From contig NZ_KE384333.1 in the NCBI RefSeq assembly GCF_000425225.1, forward strand, positions 113,563 through 174,255: DNA of 60,693 bases. Direction: 5' to 3'. Shown here in pieces: positions 17,534 to 26,923 of this stretch. The first letter of the stretch is position 1. Each line of letters starts with the position of its first letter. This DNA comes from Pontibacillus marinus BH030004 = DSM 16465 (GTDB taxonomy: Bacteria; Bacillota; Bacilli; Bacillales; BH030062). Position numbers and translations under genes: made by a program. The notes under the pieces were generated by a model. The model was not told the origin of the DNA, did not search any database, and saw nothing but the letters and a program-made list of their open reading frames with translations.

Positions 17534-18662
17534 GAACAAGATCAGATTAATTAAACCTTATATTTCTTTCGATGAAGTAGAATCCGATTATCGGAGAATT
17601 TTTGAATCTGGGATCTTTACAAAAGGTGAATACGTAAACAAATTCCGAGATGAAATTAACAGCTATTTAGATTCGAAATATTGTTTTTTTACTACTTCAG
17701 CTACCACATCCTTAACTATGGCATTAAAAACGCTAAAAGTTGGTCCTGGTGACGAAGTAATTATCTCAGACTTTTCATTCCCAGCAACAGTGAACGTGGT
17801 AGAAGATTTAGAGGCAACTCCTATATTTGCTGATGTAAACCTCGATACTTTTAATATGAGGCCTTATGAACTAAAAAGGAAAATATCTGATAAAACAAAA
17901 GCTGTAATATTTGTAGATGCTCTTGGAAATCCAAGCGGGTTATTTGAGGTTAAAAAAATTTGTGAATCATATAATATCCCGTTAATCCAGGATAGCGCAT
18001 GTGCTTTTGGTAGCAGTATTAATCAAAAGAAAGTTGGAAATATTGCTGACCTGACATGCTTCAGTTTTCATCCACGAAAAATGATAACAACAGGTGAAGG
18101 TGGTGCAATTGTAACAAATAACGATGATTATGCGAGGTTTCTGCAAGTAAAGCTAAATCATGGTGCTGCTTCTCATAAAGGGAAATTAGATTTTGTCACT
18201 TATGGATACAATTACAGATTACCTGATTTACAATGTGTTATGGGAATAGTTCAACTAAGAAAGCTGGACTCTATTATTAAAAATAGAAATCAAATTAAGA
18301 AAAAATATGAAGATTTGTTAACACCATTAGGATTCAAGGCTCAAATGATTGACCAAAATGTTATTCATAATGTCCAATCCATTGTTTTTACAGTTCCCAC
18401 TACTGTTAAAAGGGATGATTTAATAGCATGCCTAATGGATCATAACATAGAATCCACTATAGGGACGTACTGCTTAAGCAATACATCCTATTATAAAAAG
18501 AAGTACAATCAAGTACAATCTAACGCACTTTTTCTGGAAAACCATACGATAACGTTACCTTGTTATGAGGATATTCCTGTTGAAAGAGTATGTAATTGCA
18601 TCCAAAAATTTATAGTAAAAATGTCTAAAAGGCAGGTGAAACCCAATGATTCCAATGGTTGA
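17523..18662 (+). CDS. DegT/DnrJ/EryC1/StrS aminotransferase, first copy
   Basis: A 379-residue PLP enzyme of the sugar aminotransferase family. The lysine that forms the Schiff base is in FHPRKMITTGEGGAIVT. Substrate loop: VIISDFSFPATVNVVEDLEATPIF. The ATG at 17523 is preferred, AAAGGTG being 9 bases upstream; a GTG at 17511 lacks a ribosome site. It overlaps the SDR gene by 11 bases and the next aminotransferase by 17, so translation is coupled. The two aminotransferases are clearly diverged (HPRK against PSKN at the lysine), so they probably use different keto sugars or positions. Confidence 0.85.
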   Translation: MENENKIRLIKPYISFDEVESDYRRIFESGIFTKGEYVNKFRDEINSYLDSKYCFFTTSATTSLTMALKTLKVGPGDEVIISDFSFPATVNVVEDLEATPIFADVNLDTFNMRPYELKRKISDKTKAVIFVDALGNPSGLFEVKKICESYNIPLIQDSACAFGSSINQKKVGNIADLTCFSFHPRKMITTGEGGAIVTNNDDYARFLQVKLNHGAASHKGKLDFVTYGYNYRLPDLQCVMGIVQLRKLDSIIKNRNQIKKKYEDLLTPLGFKAQMIDQNVIHNVQSIVFTVPTTVKRDDLIACLMDHNIESTIGTYCLSNTSYYKKKYNQVQSNALFLENHTITLPCYEDIPVERVCNCIQKFIVKMSKRQVKPNDSNG

Positions 18663-19764
18663 TTTAAAAAGTGAATTAGAATTAATGAAAGAACCTATAT
18701 TGAATGCGATAAAAGAAGTTGTGGAAAGTACATCCTATATTCTTGGAGATAAAGGAGCAACATTAGAAAAACAAATTGCTGAATATGTAGATGCCAAATA
18801 TGGTATAGGGGTTGCCAACGGAACTGATGCACTCTTATTGTCACTTAAAGCACTAGGTATTGGTGCAGGAGATGAAGTAATCACCACACCTTTCACCTTC
18901 TTTGCATCTGGAGAAGTCATTGCAAATGTTGATGCAACACCAGTCTTTGTAGATATTGATCCGAACACCTATAATATAGACCCACAAGAGGTTAAGAAGG
19001 CAGTTACGCCAAAGACGAAGGCTATCATGATTGTTCACATTTTTGGACAGACGGCTAAAATGGATTCTTTATTAGAAATTGCTAAAGAAAATAACCTTAA
19101 GGTCATTGAAGATGCGTGTCAAGCAATTGGAACAGAGTATAAAGGAAAAAGAATTGGTAGCATAGGGGACATAGGGTGTTTCTCGTTTTTCCCTTCTAAA
19201 AACCTTGGTGCGTTCGGAGATGCAGGAATGATTGTGACCAATTCAAAAGAGCTATATGATAAAGTGATAGAGCTAAGAAATCATGGAAGTAATATAAAAT
19301 ATAACCATACGACCTTGGGATTTAATAGCCGTTTAGATGAAATCCAAGCAGCCATATTATTAGAGAAACTTAAATATCTTGATATTTTTTTAGAAGCGAG
19401 AAAAAAAATCGCAACAAACTATTCGAGAGAACTTTCCGATATAGTTAAAACCCCGCCCATTTATACAACTAGGGAGCATACCTTCCATCAATATAGCATT
19501 GAAACACCATACCGCAATGAGCTTTCTAATTATCTACAACAAAAGCAGATATCCACCGCTATTTACTACCCGACTCCGTTACATCTACAAGAGGCATTTA
19601 AGTATTTAAATTATCAAAATGGAAAATTCCCGGTCGCTGAGTTCTCTTCTGAGAATATACTAGCTCTTCCAATTGGTCCGACACTAACGGAAGACCACCA
19701 AGGATATATTATATCCTGTATAAGAGATTTTTTTGATATCAAGATTAATTCCACTTCAGAATAA
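18646..19764 (+). CDS. DegT-family aminotransferase, second copy (WbpE/WlbC-like)
   Basis: A 372-residue PLP enzyme. The Schiff-base lysine lies in CFSFFPSKNLGAFGDAG, and NSRLDEIQAAILLEKL and STAIYYPTPLHLQ match the WbpE/WlbC group that aminates C3 of UDP-3-keto-GlcNAcA. The start ATG 18646 follows AGGCAGGTG by 7 bases. Last gene of the operon; no clear terminator follows before convergent rlmH. Together with the Gfo/Idh/MocA dehydrogenase (13.1 kb) and the beta-helix acyltransferase (15.2 kb) it could complete a UDP-diacetamido uronate branch; the 6-dehydrogenase expected first is not in the window. Confidence 0.85.
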   Translation: MIPMVDLKSELELMKEPILNAIKEVVESTSYILGDKGATLEKQIAEYVDAKYGIGVANGTDALLLSLKALGIGAGDEVITTPFTFFASGEVIANVDATPVFVDIDPNTYNIDPQEVKKAVTPKTKAIMIVHIFGQTAKMDSLLEIAKENNLKVIEDACQAIGTEYKGKRIGSIGDIGCFSFFPSKNLGAFGDAGMIVTNSKELYDKVIELRNHGSNIKYNHTTLGFNSRLDEIQAAILLEKLKYLDIFLEARKKIATNYSRELSDIVKTPPIYTTREHTFHQYSIETPYRNELSNYLQQKQISTAIYYPTPLHLQEAFKYLNYQNGKFPVAEFSSENILALPIGPTLTEDHQGYIISCIRDFFDIKINSTSE

Positions 19765-19793
19765 GGAAAGTGTTTACCTGGTAAAAAATGATT

Positions 19794-20273
19794 CTATTTG
19801 TGATACGGTTCATTCCTCATAATCCGAAAAGCCCGATATACCTGCTCCAACAGCATCAAGCGCATTAACTGATGAGGGAACGTTAATTTTGAAAAAGATA
19901 AAGCAAAATCCGAGCGCTTCCGGACATCCTCACTTATGCCAAGTGACCCCCCAATTACAAACGCAACTTTACTTCTCCCATAGGTAGCTAGTTGATCAAG
20001 TTGGTCTGCTAGCTTTTCTGAAGTGATCATCTTCCCTTCAATTTCTAGTGTGATGACATACGTATCTTGTCCTATTTTTGAAAGAATGCGCTCGCCTTCT
20101 TTTTGCTTAACCTCAAGCATTTGAGCTTCACTTAAGTTTTCCGGTGCTTTTTCGTCTGGAACCTCTTGAATATCGACCGAAGCATATGGGCCTAAGCGTT
20201 TTATGTATTCTTCAATACCTTGTTTAAGGTACTTTTCTTTAAGCTTTCCAACAGATATGATGGATATTTTCAT
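19794..20273 (-). CDS. rlmH: 23S rRNA (pseudouridine1915-N3)-methyltransferase
   Basis: A 159-residue SPOUT methyltransferase. Visible: [19 protein letters not shown] at the N-terminus, the knot segment [15 protein letters not shown], and the conserved C-terminal [19 protein letters not shown] to NEPYHK. It methylates N3 of pseudouridine 1915 in helix 69 of 23S rRNA. ATG 20273 has AAGGAAGGAAG upstream; the open frame extends eight codons more without a ribosome site. In Bacillus it usually lies next to htrA; here 7 kb of other genes separate them. Confidence 0.95.
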   Translation of the reverse strand: MKISIISVGKLKEKYLKQGIEEYIKRLGPYASVDIQEVPDEKAPENLSEAQMLEVKQKEGERILSKIGQDTYVITLEIEGKMITSEKLADQLDQLATYGRSKVAFVIGGSLGISEDVRKRSDFALSFSKLTFPHQLMRLMLLEQVYRAFRIMRNEPYHK

Positions 20274-20322
20274 AAGAATCTTCCTTCCTTCGTACAACTT
20301 CTTTTTTCTATTTTACTACATG

Positions 20323-20348
20323 AAAAAAGAGTGCTCCACCTGGATCAC
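20323..20348 (-). terminator. terminator of the small membrane-protein gene
   Basis: On the minus strand GTGATCC and GGAGCAC (one mismatch) surround a 4-base loop and are followed by TCTTTTTT. Confidence 0.55.
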
Positions 20349-20515
20349 CCTTTTCGTTTCTCCATCCACTTTTGTAGTAATAAAAAGACAAAACCACCTA
20401 CACCAGCAAAAACACCCGCCAAAATTGCGTTTTTAATATCAGAGAAATCACTTGTTATATAATAGCCAATGAAACCTCCTACCATAAACGCAATAGGTGT
20501 CCAGTTTCGATTCAT
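20345..20515 (-). CDS. small two-helix membrane protein, function unknown
   Basis: A 56-residue ORF: MNRNWTPIAFMVGGFIGYYI, then a short polar loop (TSDFSDIKN), then a second hydrophobic stretch (AILAGVFAGVGGFVFLLLQ) and a basic end KWMEKRKG. GGGAG lies about 10 bases before the ATG. A terminator hairpin follows immediately, which supports a real gene. Small glycine-rich two-helix proteins with this pattern occur in many Bacillaceae without assigned roles. Confidence 0.65.
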   Translation of the reverse strand: MNRNWTPIAFMVGGFIGYYITSDFSDIKNAILAGVFAGVGGFVFLLLQKWMEKRKG

Positions 20516-20586
20516 TATCAAACAACTCCCTAGTCCAATCGTTGTAGGTCAATACCCTCATTATACTAGAAAGTAACCATAATTAT

Positions 20587-20620
20587 AAAAAAACTGACTC
20601 TCTTTCTAAGAGCCAGTTTC
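20587..20620 (-). terminator. terminator of the glutamate dehydrogenase gene
   Basis: On the minus strand AACTGGCTCT pairs with AGAGAGTCAGTT and runs into seven T. Imperfect stem with one bulge. Confidence 0.7.
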
Positions 20621-20625
20621 TTATC

Positions 20626-21933
20626 CTACAGTTTTGATAAATCCCCATTTTTAATCCATCCACGAGCACGTAAGGCAGTAACAATATGATTAATCCCAAC
20701 CATATAGGCAGCTTGGCGCATACCGCACTCTTTGTCCTTTTTCATATCATGGACACGTGTGAAAGCAGAAATCATTTTCTCTTCTAGTTCACCGTTGATC
20801 TTTTCTTCTTTCCAATAATAATTCATCGTGTTTTGAACCCATTCGAAATACGAAACCGTTACTCCACCAGCATTACAAAGGATATCCGGGATGATAAACG
20901 TACCTTTCTCCTCCAAAATATCATTCCCTTCTGGAGTAGTTGGCCCATTCGCCGCTTCTGCTACGATTTTTGCTTGAATATTTGGTGCTGTCTCGGCTGT
21001 TATCTGATTTTCAATTGCTGCTGGGATTAGTATATCGACAGGCAATGCAAACATCTTATCATTTGATATGGAATCTGCTTTGTTAAAATCAGCAATGACT
21101 TCTCCTTGGTCCACATGTTCAATTAACGCCTGAATATCAAGTCCATCCTCTTTGTAAATTCCACCAGATGCATCTGTTACAGCTACAATTTTGACCCCTA
21201 ACTCATTTAAAAATTTAGCTGTTGCACTTCCAACATTCCCAAATCCTTGAATCGCTGCTGTAGCTTTTGATAAGTCCATATTCAACACATTAGCCGCTTC
21301 TCTAATTGTAATGACAACACCTCTACCTGTTGCATCAAGTCGTCCCTGGGAACCTCCAATAACAATCGGCTTCCCTGTAATGAGTCCCGGAATATTATAG
21401 CCTCGAAGCTTATCGTATTCGTCAATCATCCACCCCATAACCTCTGGGTCTGTATTCATATCTGGAGCAGGGATATCTTTTTCCGGCCCAATGATCGGAG
21501 TGATCTTACGAATGAAATTACGACTTAATTCCTCTAATTCGCGTTCGTTTAACTCATCTGGATCTACGATAACGCCACCTTTTCCTCCACCAAGGGGCAA
21601 TTCAATGATTGCAGACTTTAAAGACATCCAAATAGACAAGGCTTTTACTTCATCTAATGTTACAGATGGATGGAAACGAATCCCACCTTTTGTTGGCCCT
21701 AAAATATCTATGTGTTGGGCTCGGTAAGCTGTAAAGTTCTCCATTTTACCATTGTCCATACGAAGGGGGATGGATACCTCAAGTACACGCATTGGTTTTT
21801 TCAAAATATGATAAATGCTTTCATCCAACCCTAAGCTATCAACAGATTCCTTTAAAAGTTCTTTTACAATATCATATGGATTTTGGTCATGTGTCGAGAT
21901 ATCCGCCTCGACTTTATGTTCTTCTGCAGTCAT
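20626..21933 (-). CDS. glutamate dehydrogenase
   Basis: A 435-residue hexameric-type GDH that interconverts glutamate and 2-oxoglutarate plus ammonia. Seen: GPTKGGIRFHPSVTLDEVKA, the catalytic lysine in LPLGGGKGGV, the aspartate in DIPAPDMNTD, the NAD loop AAIQGFGNVGSATAKF, and EAANGPTTPEG. No insertion or duplication in the active-site region, so it looks active. The start is ATG 21933, 7 bases after GGAGG; an ATG two codons earlier touches the ribosome site. Divergent from the malic enzyme across 150 bases, so the two may be co-regulated. Whether it is the GudB or RocG counterpart cannot be decided. Confidence 0.93.
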   Translation of the reverse strand: MTAEEHKVEADISTHDQNPYDIVKELLKESVDSLGLDESIYHILKKPMRVLEVSIPLRMDNGKMENFTAYRAQHIDILGPTKGGIRFHPSVTLDEVKALSIWMSLKSAIIELPLGGGKGGVIVDPDELNERELEELSRNFIRKITPIIGPEKDIPAPDMNTDPEVMGWMIDEYDKLRGYNIPGLITGKPIVIGGSQGRLDATGRGVVITIREAANVLNMDLSKATAAIQGFGNVGSATAKFLNELGVKIVAVTDASGGIYKEDGLDIQALIEHVDQGEVIADFNKADSISNDKMFALPVDILIPAAIENQITAETAPNIQAKIVAEAANGPTTPEGNDILEEKGTFIIPDILCNAGGVTVSYFEWVQNTMNYYWKEEKINGELEEKMISAFTRVHDMKKDKECGMRQAAYMVGINHIVTALRARGWIKNGDLSKL

Positions 21934-22083
21934 ATTCATTCCTCCACAATCTCATGGTTGTATTCGTAATGTGCCTCTATTTCATGCTTCTTATGTAATA
22001 CAATCCGAAAACTTCTCATATTTCCCCAAAAGTAGTGGAACGCTAATCCTAATGAAGTATGAAGACAGAAAGGAAGGCCCAAT

Positions 22084-23490
22084 ATGTCTAGAGCAATGAT
22101 GAGTATCATTCTTCGATTAGAAATGGAAAAAGAAAACGTCTCTTTTGGTGAGATTGCAACAATCGTTAGCAATGTTGGGGGCGATATTGTTGCGATTGAT
22201 GTTATTAAAGAAGGTAAGCATAAAACGATACGAGATATCAGTATTAATGTGAATGATGAGACTAAACAAGAAAGAATTATTCAGTCGATTAAGCAGCTTC
22301 CTGGGGTAGTGATCAAACACATATCTGATCGTACGTTTTTAGTACACCTTGGAGGCAAAATTCATGTGTCCTCAAAAGTAGAAATTGATAATCGAGAGGA
22401 AATGTCTCGTGTGTACACACCTGAAGTGGCACGTGTTTGTGAAGCGATTGATGAAGATCCAAACTTAGCTTATCAATTTACAATCAAACGGAATACAGTA
22501 GCTGTTATATCAGATGGGACAGCTGTGTTAGGGCTTGGAACGATTCGTCCAGAAGCAGCCATGCCCGTTATGGAAGGAAAAGCTATGCTCTTTAAGCAAT
22601 TTGCTAATGTTGATGCATTCCCAATTTGTATTAATCCTTGTAAACCGGAAGAAACCATTCGTATTGTAAAGGCCCTTAGTCCTACTTTTGGAGGCATTAA
22701 CCTAGAGGATATTGGATCTCCTCAATGTTTTGAAATAGAAGAGCGATTAAAACAAGAACTCGACATTCCCGTATTTCATGATGATCAACACGGCACAGCC
22801 ATCGTTGCTTTAGCGGGACTCTTAAATGCCCTACACATCGTTAATAAAGATATAGCTTCATGTAAGATTATTGTATGTGGTATTGGAGCAGCAGGAATGG
22901 CCATTACAAATATGTTGCTAACAGCAGGCGCTACAAACATTATCGGGGTAGATATGGAAGGTGCTCTTACTAGAGATCTGTCTTATGATCGCCCTGGTTG
23001 GAATGAATTTGCTGGAAAAACTAACCCTCAAAAAGAAACAGGAGCGTTGCATGATGTCATTAAAGATGCGGATGTCTTTATTGGTGTATCCGCGCCAGGG
23101 ATTCTTAAAAATGAAAACATACAATCGATGGCTAATGATCCGATTGTATTTGCGCTTGCAAATCCTCACCCTGAAATTACACCTGATGAGGCTAGACCAT
23201 ATGCAAAAGTGATGGCTACCGGGCGATCTGATTATCCAAACCAGGTGAATAATGTTCTCTGTTTCCCAGGTATTTTTCGAGGGGCGCTAGATTGTCGAGC
23301 TCGTGAAATTAATGAGGAAATGAAGCTTGCAGCTGCGAAAGCTATCGCTTCTACCATAAGCGAGGATGAAGTGAATGAGGATTACATCATTCCAAGTGTA
23401 TTTAATGAAGACGTTGTTCAATCGATCCGAAACGCTGTCATAAAGGCTGCAATAGAGACTGGAGTAGCCAGAAGGAACCCTGACCAATAG
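22084..23490 (+). CDS. NAD(P)-dependent malic enzyme with N-terminal ACT domain
   Basis: A 468-residue enzyme that decarboxylates malate to pyruvate. The first 80 residues look like an ACT regulatory domain (IILRLEMEKENVSFGEIATI, DISINVNDE). The catalytic part has TVAVISDGTAVLGLG, FHDDQHGTAIVALAGLLNAL with the metal-binding aspartates, NAD loop IIVCGIGAAGMAI, and FALANPHPEI. The ACT domain is found in the longer Bacillus paralogues and implies allosteric control. AAGGAAGG precedes the ATG. Divergent from glutamate dehydrogenase: both feed carbon between the TCA cycle and amino-acid pools. Confidence 0.93.
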   Translation: MSRAMMSIILRLEMEKENVSFGEIATIVSNVGGDIVAIDVIKEGKHKTIRDISINVNDETKQERIIQSIKQLPGVVIKHISDRTFLVHLGGKIHVSSKVEIDNREEMSRVYTPEVARVCEAIDEDPNLAYQFTIKRNTVAVISDGTAVLGLGTIRPEAAMPVMEGKAMLFKQFANVDAFPICINPCKPEETIRIVKALSPTFGGINLEDIGSPQCFEIEERLKQELDIPVFHDDQHGTAIVALAGLLNALHIVNKDIASCKIIVCGIGAAGMAITNMLLTAGATNIIGVDMEGALTRDLSYDRPGWNEFAGKTNPQKETGALHDVIKDADVFIGVSAPGILKNENIQSMANDPIVFALANPHPEITPDEARPYAKVMATGRSDYPNQVNNVLCFPGIFRGALDCRAREINEEMKLAAAKAIASTISEDEVNEDYIIPSVFNEDVVQSIRNAVIKAAIETGVARRNPDQ

Positions 23491-23649
23491 TGATGTTTGT
23501 TTATTGTGCAAAAACAAATGTTTACACTTGAAGGAATTTACTGCACAAAAATTCTTGCCATCCTACTCCTTCACTTTTACAATGTTATATAACACATCAT
23601 GAACAACAGTTATAAACATAGGATGTATGGTAAAGGAGGTTGTTCGATT

Positions 23650-25125
23650 ATGACAAAGGATGATGATCAACAAATTCAAGATGCAAGAGAGGCTGTTGGT
23701 GACCATCAGATCAAGAAACTCGACTTTTATGGTGGTGCATTTGCAGCCACAATCCCATTAATTTTCTTTATTATTTGGGCCATTTCTCTAAGTGCCATGA
23801 AGCTTGTAACCGAAGAAGCACTAGTTCTCGGTATGGTAATTGGTGTAGCAATTGGGTTATTCTTTTGTAAGTCGCAATGGAAAGATTATGCTCAAGGACT
23901 TGTTCAAGGTATGGCACAACCAATTGGTGTTATTGCCGTAATTGCTTGGTTTTGGGCAGGAATGTTCGCTAAGCTATTAGCTGCAGGTGGACTTGTAGAC
24001 GGACTTATCTGGTTTGGTTTTCAAACAGGTTTAGAAGGTGGCTTTATTGTTGGACTAACCTTCATACTAGCAGCCATTTTTTCAACAGCAGTTGGTACAG
24101 GGTATGGAACTGTAGCAACGTTTGGTATTCTTATGTATCCTGCAGGAATCATTTTAGGTGCAGACCCCGTTATTCTTCTAGCTGCCATTTTAAGTGGTGC
24201 TGTATTTGGAGATAACCTAGCACCTGTTTCAGATACAACAATCGTATCTGCAACAACACAAGATGCTGATGTACCTGGAGTAGTACGTTCTCGTTTTAAA
24301 TACTCAATAACTGCCGCTATTCCGGCTCTTATATTATTTGTTATTTTCGGCGGTGGCGGATCAGGTGGTAATCAAGAAGCCTTCATGCAATTGAAGGAGA
24401 AAGTTTCACCAGAAGGATTAATCATGCTCCTTCCATTTGCATTAGTTCTATTTTTAGCTCTATCAGGTCGCCATTTACTTACATCTCTTACAATCGGTAT
24501 TGTGGCATCTATTATTGTAATGCTCTTTACGGGAACTCCATTTACAGAAGTTATCCATATTTATCGTAATGATGCAGGGGATGCTGCTATTGGCGGTGCT
24601 CTAATGAATGGTATTGGTGGCTATTTTAACATGGCAATTCTTATTCTATTCATTTTAGCAGCGGCACATCTAATGGAATTAGCGGGGACAATGGAGGCCA
24701 TCAAAAACTTCTTCCTTAAACTCATTAATGGTGTTGTAAAACGTGCTGAGTTAGCGATCTATGGTATCGTAGCTTTCCTAAATTTATTTATTACAATCAA
24801 TACAGCTGCTGAGATTGCAGCCGGACCATTTGTGCGCAAGCTAGGGAAAGAGTTTAACATTCATCCTTATCGACGCGCGAACTTCCTAGACACAGTTTCC
24901 TCTTCTCTAGGTTATATTTTCCCTTGGAGTGGTGGTGTTCTATTAGCATGGGCAACGATTAAGGGTGCTGCAGACGAGTATGGATTCATTCCAATTGTCG
25001 GACCTGCCGAAGTATTCCCATACGTATTCCAAGGTTGGGGATTACTCATCGTAATGCTTATCGCTGCCCTTACTGGTTGGGGACTACGTTTCGAAGGTAA
25101 GAATGGTGAAGAGGTAAAGAAATAA
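23650..25125 (+). CDS. NhaC-family Na+/H+ antiporter
   Basis: A 491-residue integral membrane protein with about 11-12 hydrophobic helices. Family pattern: AIFSTAVGTGYGTVATFGIL, SGAVFGDNLAPVSDTTIVSATTQ (the conserved GDxxSPxSDT-type loop, with A for S), and FPWSGGVLLAWATIKG. Expels Na+ in exchange for H+, or works on malate/lactate as in NhaC relatives. The ATG at 23650 is chosen because AAAGGAGG lies upstream; an open frame begins 17 codons earlier without one. The N-terminus is charged (MTKDDDQQIQDAREAV) and cytosolic. Monocistronic. Expected in a halotolerant or alkaliphilic lifestyle. Confidence 0.85.
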   Translation: MTKDDDQQIQDAREAVGDHQIKKLDFYGGAFAATIPLIFFIIWAISLSAMKLVTEEALVLGMVIGVAIGLFFCKSQWKDYAQGLVQGMAQPIGVIAVIAWFWAGMFAKLLAAGGLVDGLIWFGFQTGLEGGFIVGLTFILAAIFSTAVGTGYGTVATFGILMYPAGIILGADPVILLAAILSGAVFGDNLAPVSDTTIVSATTQDADVPGVVRSRFKYSITAAIPALILFVIFGGGGSGGNQEAFMQLKEKVSPEGLIMLLPFALVLFLALSGRHLLTSLTIGIVASIIVMLFTGTPFTEVIHIYRNDAGDAAIGGALMNGIGGYFNMAILILFILAAAHLMELAGTMEAIKNFFLKLINGVVKRAELAIYGIVAFLNLFITINTAAEIAAGPFVRKLGKEFNIHPYRRANFLDTVSSSLGYIFPWSGGVLLAWATIKGAADEYGFIPIVGPAEVFPYVFQGWGLLIVMLIAALTGWGLRFEGKNGEEVKK

Positions 25126-25134
25126 ATTATATAT

Positions 25135-25162
25135 AAAAGGGCTCCTTCATGGGAGCCCTTTT
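25135..25162. terminator. bidirectional terminator between the antiporter and flavoenzyme genes
   Basis: AAAAGGGCTCC and GGGAGCCCTTTT with a 5-base loop. Perfect stem, strong A and T ends for the two convergent genes. Confidence 0.9.
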
Positions 25163-25164
25163 CT

Positions 25165-26538
25165 TTATTCTTTAACTGGTTTCTTTTTAGTTGGATCTAT
25201 GTTGTGGTTCATACGGAATATGTTGTGGGGATCATATTTTCTCTTAATCCCCTGTAAACGACTAAAATTATCTCCATAAGTTTGTTCAATTATATCTTCG
25301 TGAGGCTCTACACCATTCATATAAGAAGCACGATTATAAGAATAACGTACAAGACGGTTGTATAAATCCTCTGTCCAATTTACACAAGCTTCTTTTTGAC
25401 CTCCTCCTTCATACATTACATCCACCAGAAGTACATATTTAGCATCACGAACAGAATAGGCATTCTCATCCTCAGATTTTTCATTCATTTTGCCATGAAG
25501 CTCCCATAGCTGAAACATAGCCGGGAATGCTGCATGACCTAATAAGGTAGATAGCTCATCTAACAAACCGTTACTGAGTTCATTAAAATACAGTGACGTA
25601 CCATAGAAATTCGCAGCTGGTGGTACCATAGCGTCTAGTTTACTTTGTAACTTCGTATAAGGGATTACTGCTGTGGCATCCACTATTGGTTCAGCAAGAT
25701 CCCGTAAAGATTGAATAAGCTCCTCTCCTTCTTTTGGATCACCATCATACATTCCTGTTAATGTTATAACACTTCTATTATGTAAAAAATCCGGAATGAA
25801 TGGAGCTGGAGGCATTGTCATCATCATCGTGTTTAAGCTAACTTCATTCGGTGCTGTTTCTAAATACTCATCAAGCTTCTGGTAAACTTGTTTAGCATCT
25901 TTATAGTCATACATCACATCAATAGCTAAAACTTCTGGTCCTACTTGGTACAACTGAAATTCAAATGTTGTCACAATTCCAAAGTTACCGCCACCACCAC
26001 GGATCGCCCAAAATAAATCCTCATAATCCTCTTCACTTACACGGATTAATTCACCTTCAGCCGTTACCACATTAGCTGCTACGATGTTGTCACAAGTCAA
26101 TCCATATTTAGCTCGTAAGTAACCTAATCCACCACCAAGTGCTAAACCCGCAATACCTGTTTCAGATACAGTTCCTGTTGGTGTAGCTAATCCGTATTTC
26201 TGTGTCTCCTGATCGACATCACCTAAAGTTGCGCCACCTTGAACAAAAGCTACCTTTTGCTTTTCATCAACGCGTACTTCCTTCATTTCTGATAGATCTA
26301 TCATTAATCCTTTATGAGTAACAGATGTACCAGCAATATGATGTCCACCAGCTCGAACAGATATTTCTAAATCTTCCTGCCTAGCAAAGCGTACTGCTTC
26401 AGTTACATCCTGTTCTGTTTTACATAACACAATGACAGAAGGGAAACGCTGAATCCCTTTATTAAAGATTTGTCTTTTTTCTTCATAATCCTTAGTACCT
26501 TGGACGATTACACGTCCATTTGCACTTAACTTTTTCAT
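25165..26538 (-). CDS. FAD-linked oxidoreductase, berberine-bridge-enzyme type
   Basis: A PCMH-type FAD domain followed by the BBE C-terminal segment (YMNGVEPHEDIIEQTYGDNF, then GIKRKYDPHNIFRMNHNI). The bicovalent flavin sites are both present: the histidine in ISVRAGGHHIAG and the cysteine in KYGLTCDNIVAANVV. Such enzymes oxidise sugars, alkaloid-like or polyphenol substrates; Bacillus members often lack a known substrate. Start codon uncertain: I give ATG 26538 (457 residues). The frame is open to a GTG at 26559 that sits inside the only good ribosome site (AAGGAG), and the ATG is 20 bases from it. Monocistronic. Confidence 0.85.
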   Translation of the reverse strand: MKKLSANGRVIVQGTKDYEEKRQIFNKGIQRFPSVIVLCKTEQDVTEAVRFARQEDLEISVRAGGHHIAGTSVTHKGLMIDLSEMKEVRVDEKQKVAFVQGGATLGDVDQETQKYGLATPTGTVSETGIAGLALGGGLGYLRAKYGLTCDNIVAANVVTAEGELIRVSEEDYEDLFWAIRGGGGNFGIVTTFEFQLYQVGPEVLAIDVMYDYKDAKQVYQKLDEYLETAPNEVSLNTMMMTMPPAPFIPDFLHNRSVITLTGMYDGDPKEGEELIQSLRDLAEPIVDATAVIPYTKLQSKLDAMVPPAANFYGTSLYFNELSNGLLDELSTLLGHAAFPAMFQLWELHGKMNEKSEDENAYSVRDAKYVLLVDVMYEGGGQKEACVNWTEDLYNRLVRYSYNRASYMNGVEPHEDIIEQTYGDNFSRLQGIKRKYDPHNIFRMNHNIDPTKKKPVKE

Positions 26539-26789
26539 TAGAGCTTCCAGAACTATCACTCCTTCTTAATAAATATGCATAAATATAAAAGGTAACTTGA
26601 AATATTTTATATTGCTTAGTCAGATGACTCCTTTTACCTATATAATGAAAAAATTTTAATATGCATATCTGATACTTTAATCCTATGCATTCAGCACTTC
26701 CATTTCAACCATAAATTAGGTAAGATTTCCACTAGTTTTGTCGGAGTTTGGTCTTCAGCAATAGGAAGCGATTATAATATTAATCCTTT

Positions 26790-26818
26790 AAAAAACGCCT
26801 AGGATCCTAGACGTTTTT
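26790..26818 (-). terminator. hairpin, probable end of the wal-htrA-CxxH/CxxC transcription unit
   Basis: AAAAACG, CTAG, loop GATC, CTAG, CGTTTTT: a stem with one mismatch and symmetric A/T ends. The nearest upstream gene on the minus strand is the CxxH/CxxC gene at 27024; no plus-strand gene ends here. Confidence 0.6.
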
Positions 26819-26923
26819 GCTCATTATCTGTTTATTGACTTCACTCTAAATAACCTTAAATCATGTTTCATTTCGTATTTAAACTTGACCTACATATACA
26901 TAAGACCATCATGGTCATGAAGG

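Noticed and set aside
26640-26805. Open reading frame ending LKNA at the hairpin near 26800
   Set aside because: No start codon with ribosome site and low-complexity AT-rich upstream part; the resemblance to a protein end is weak.
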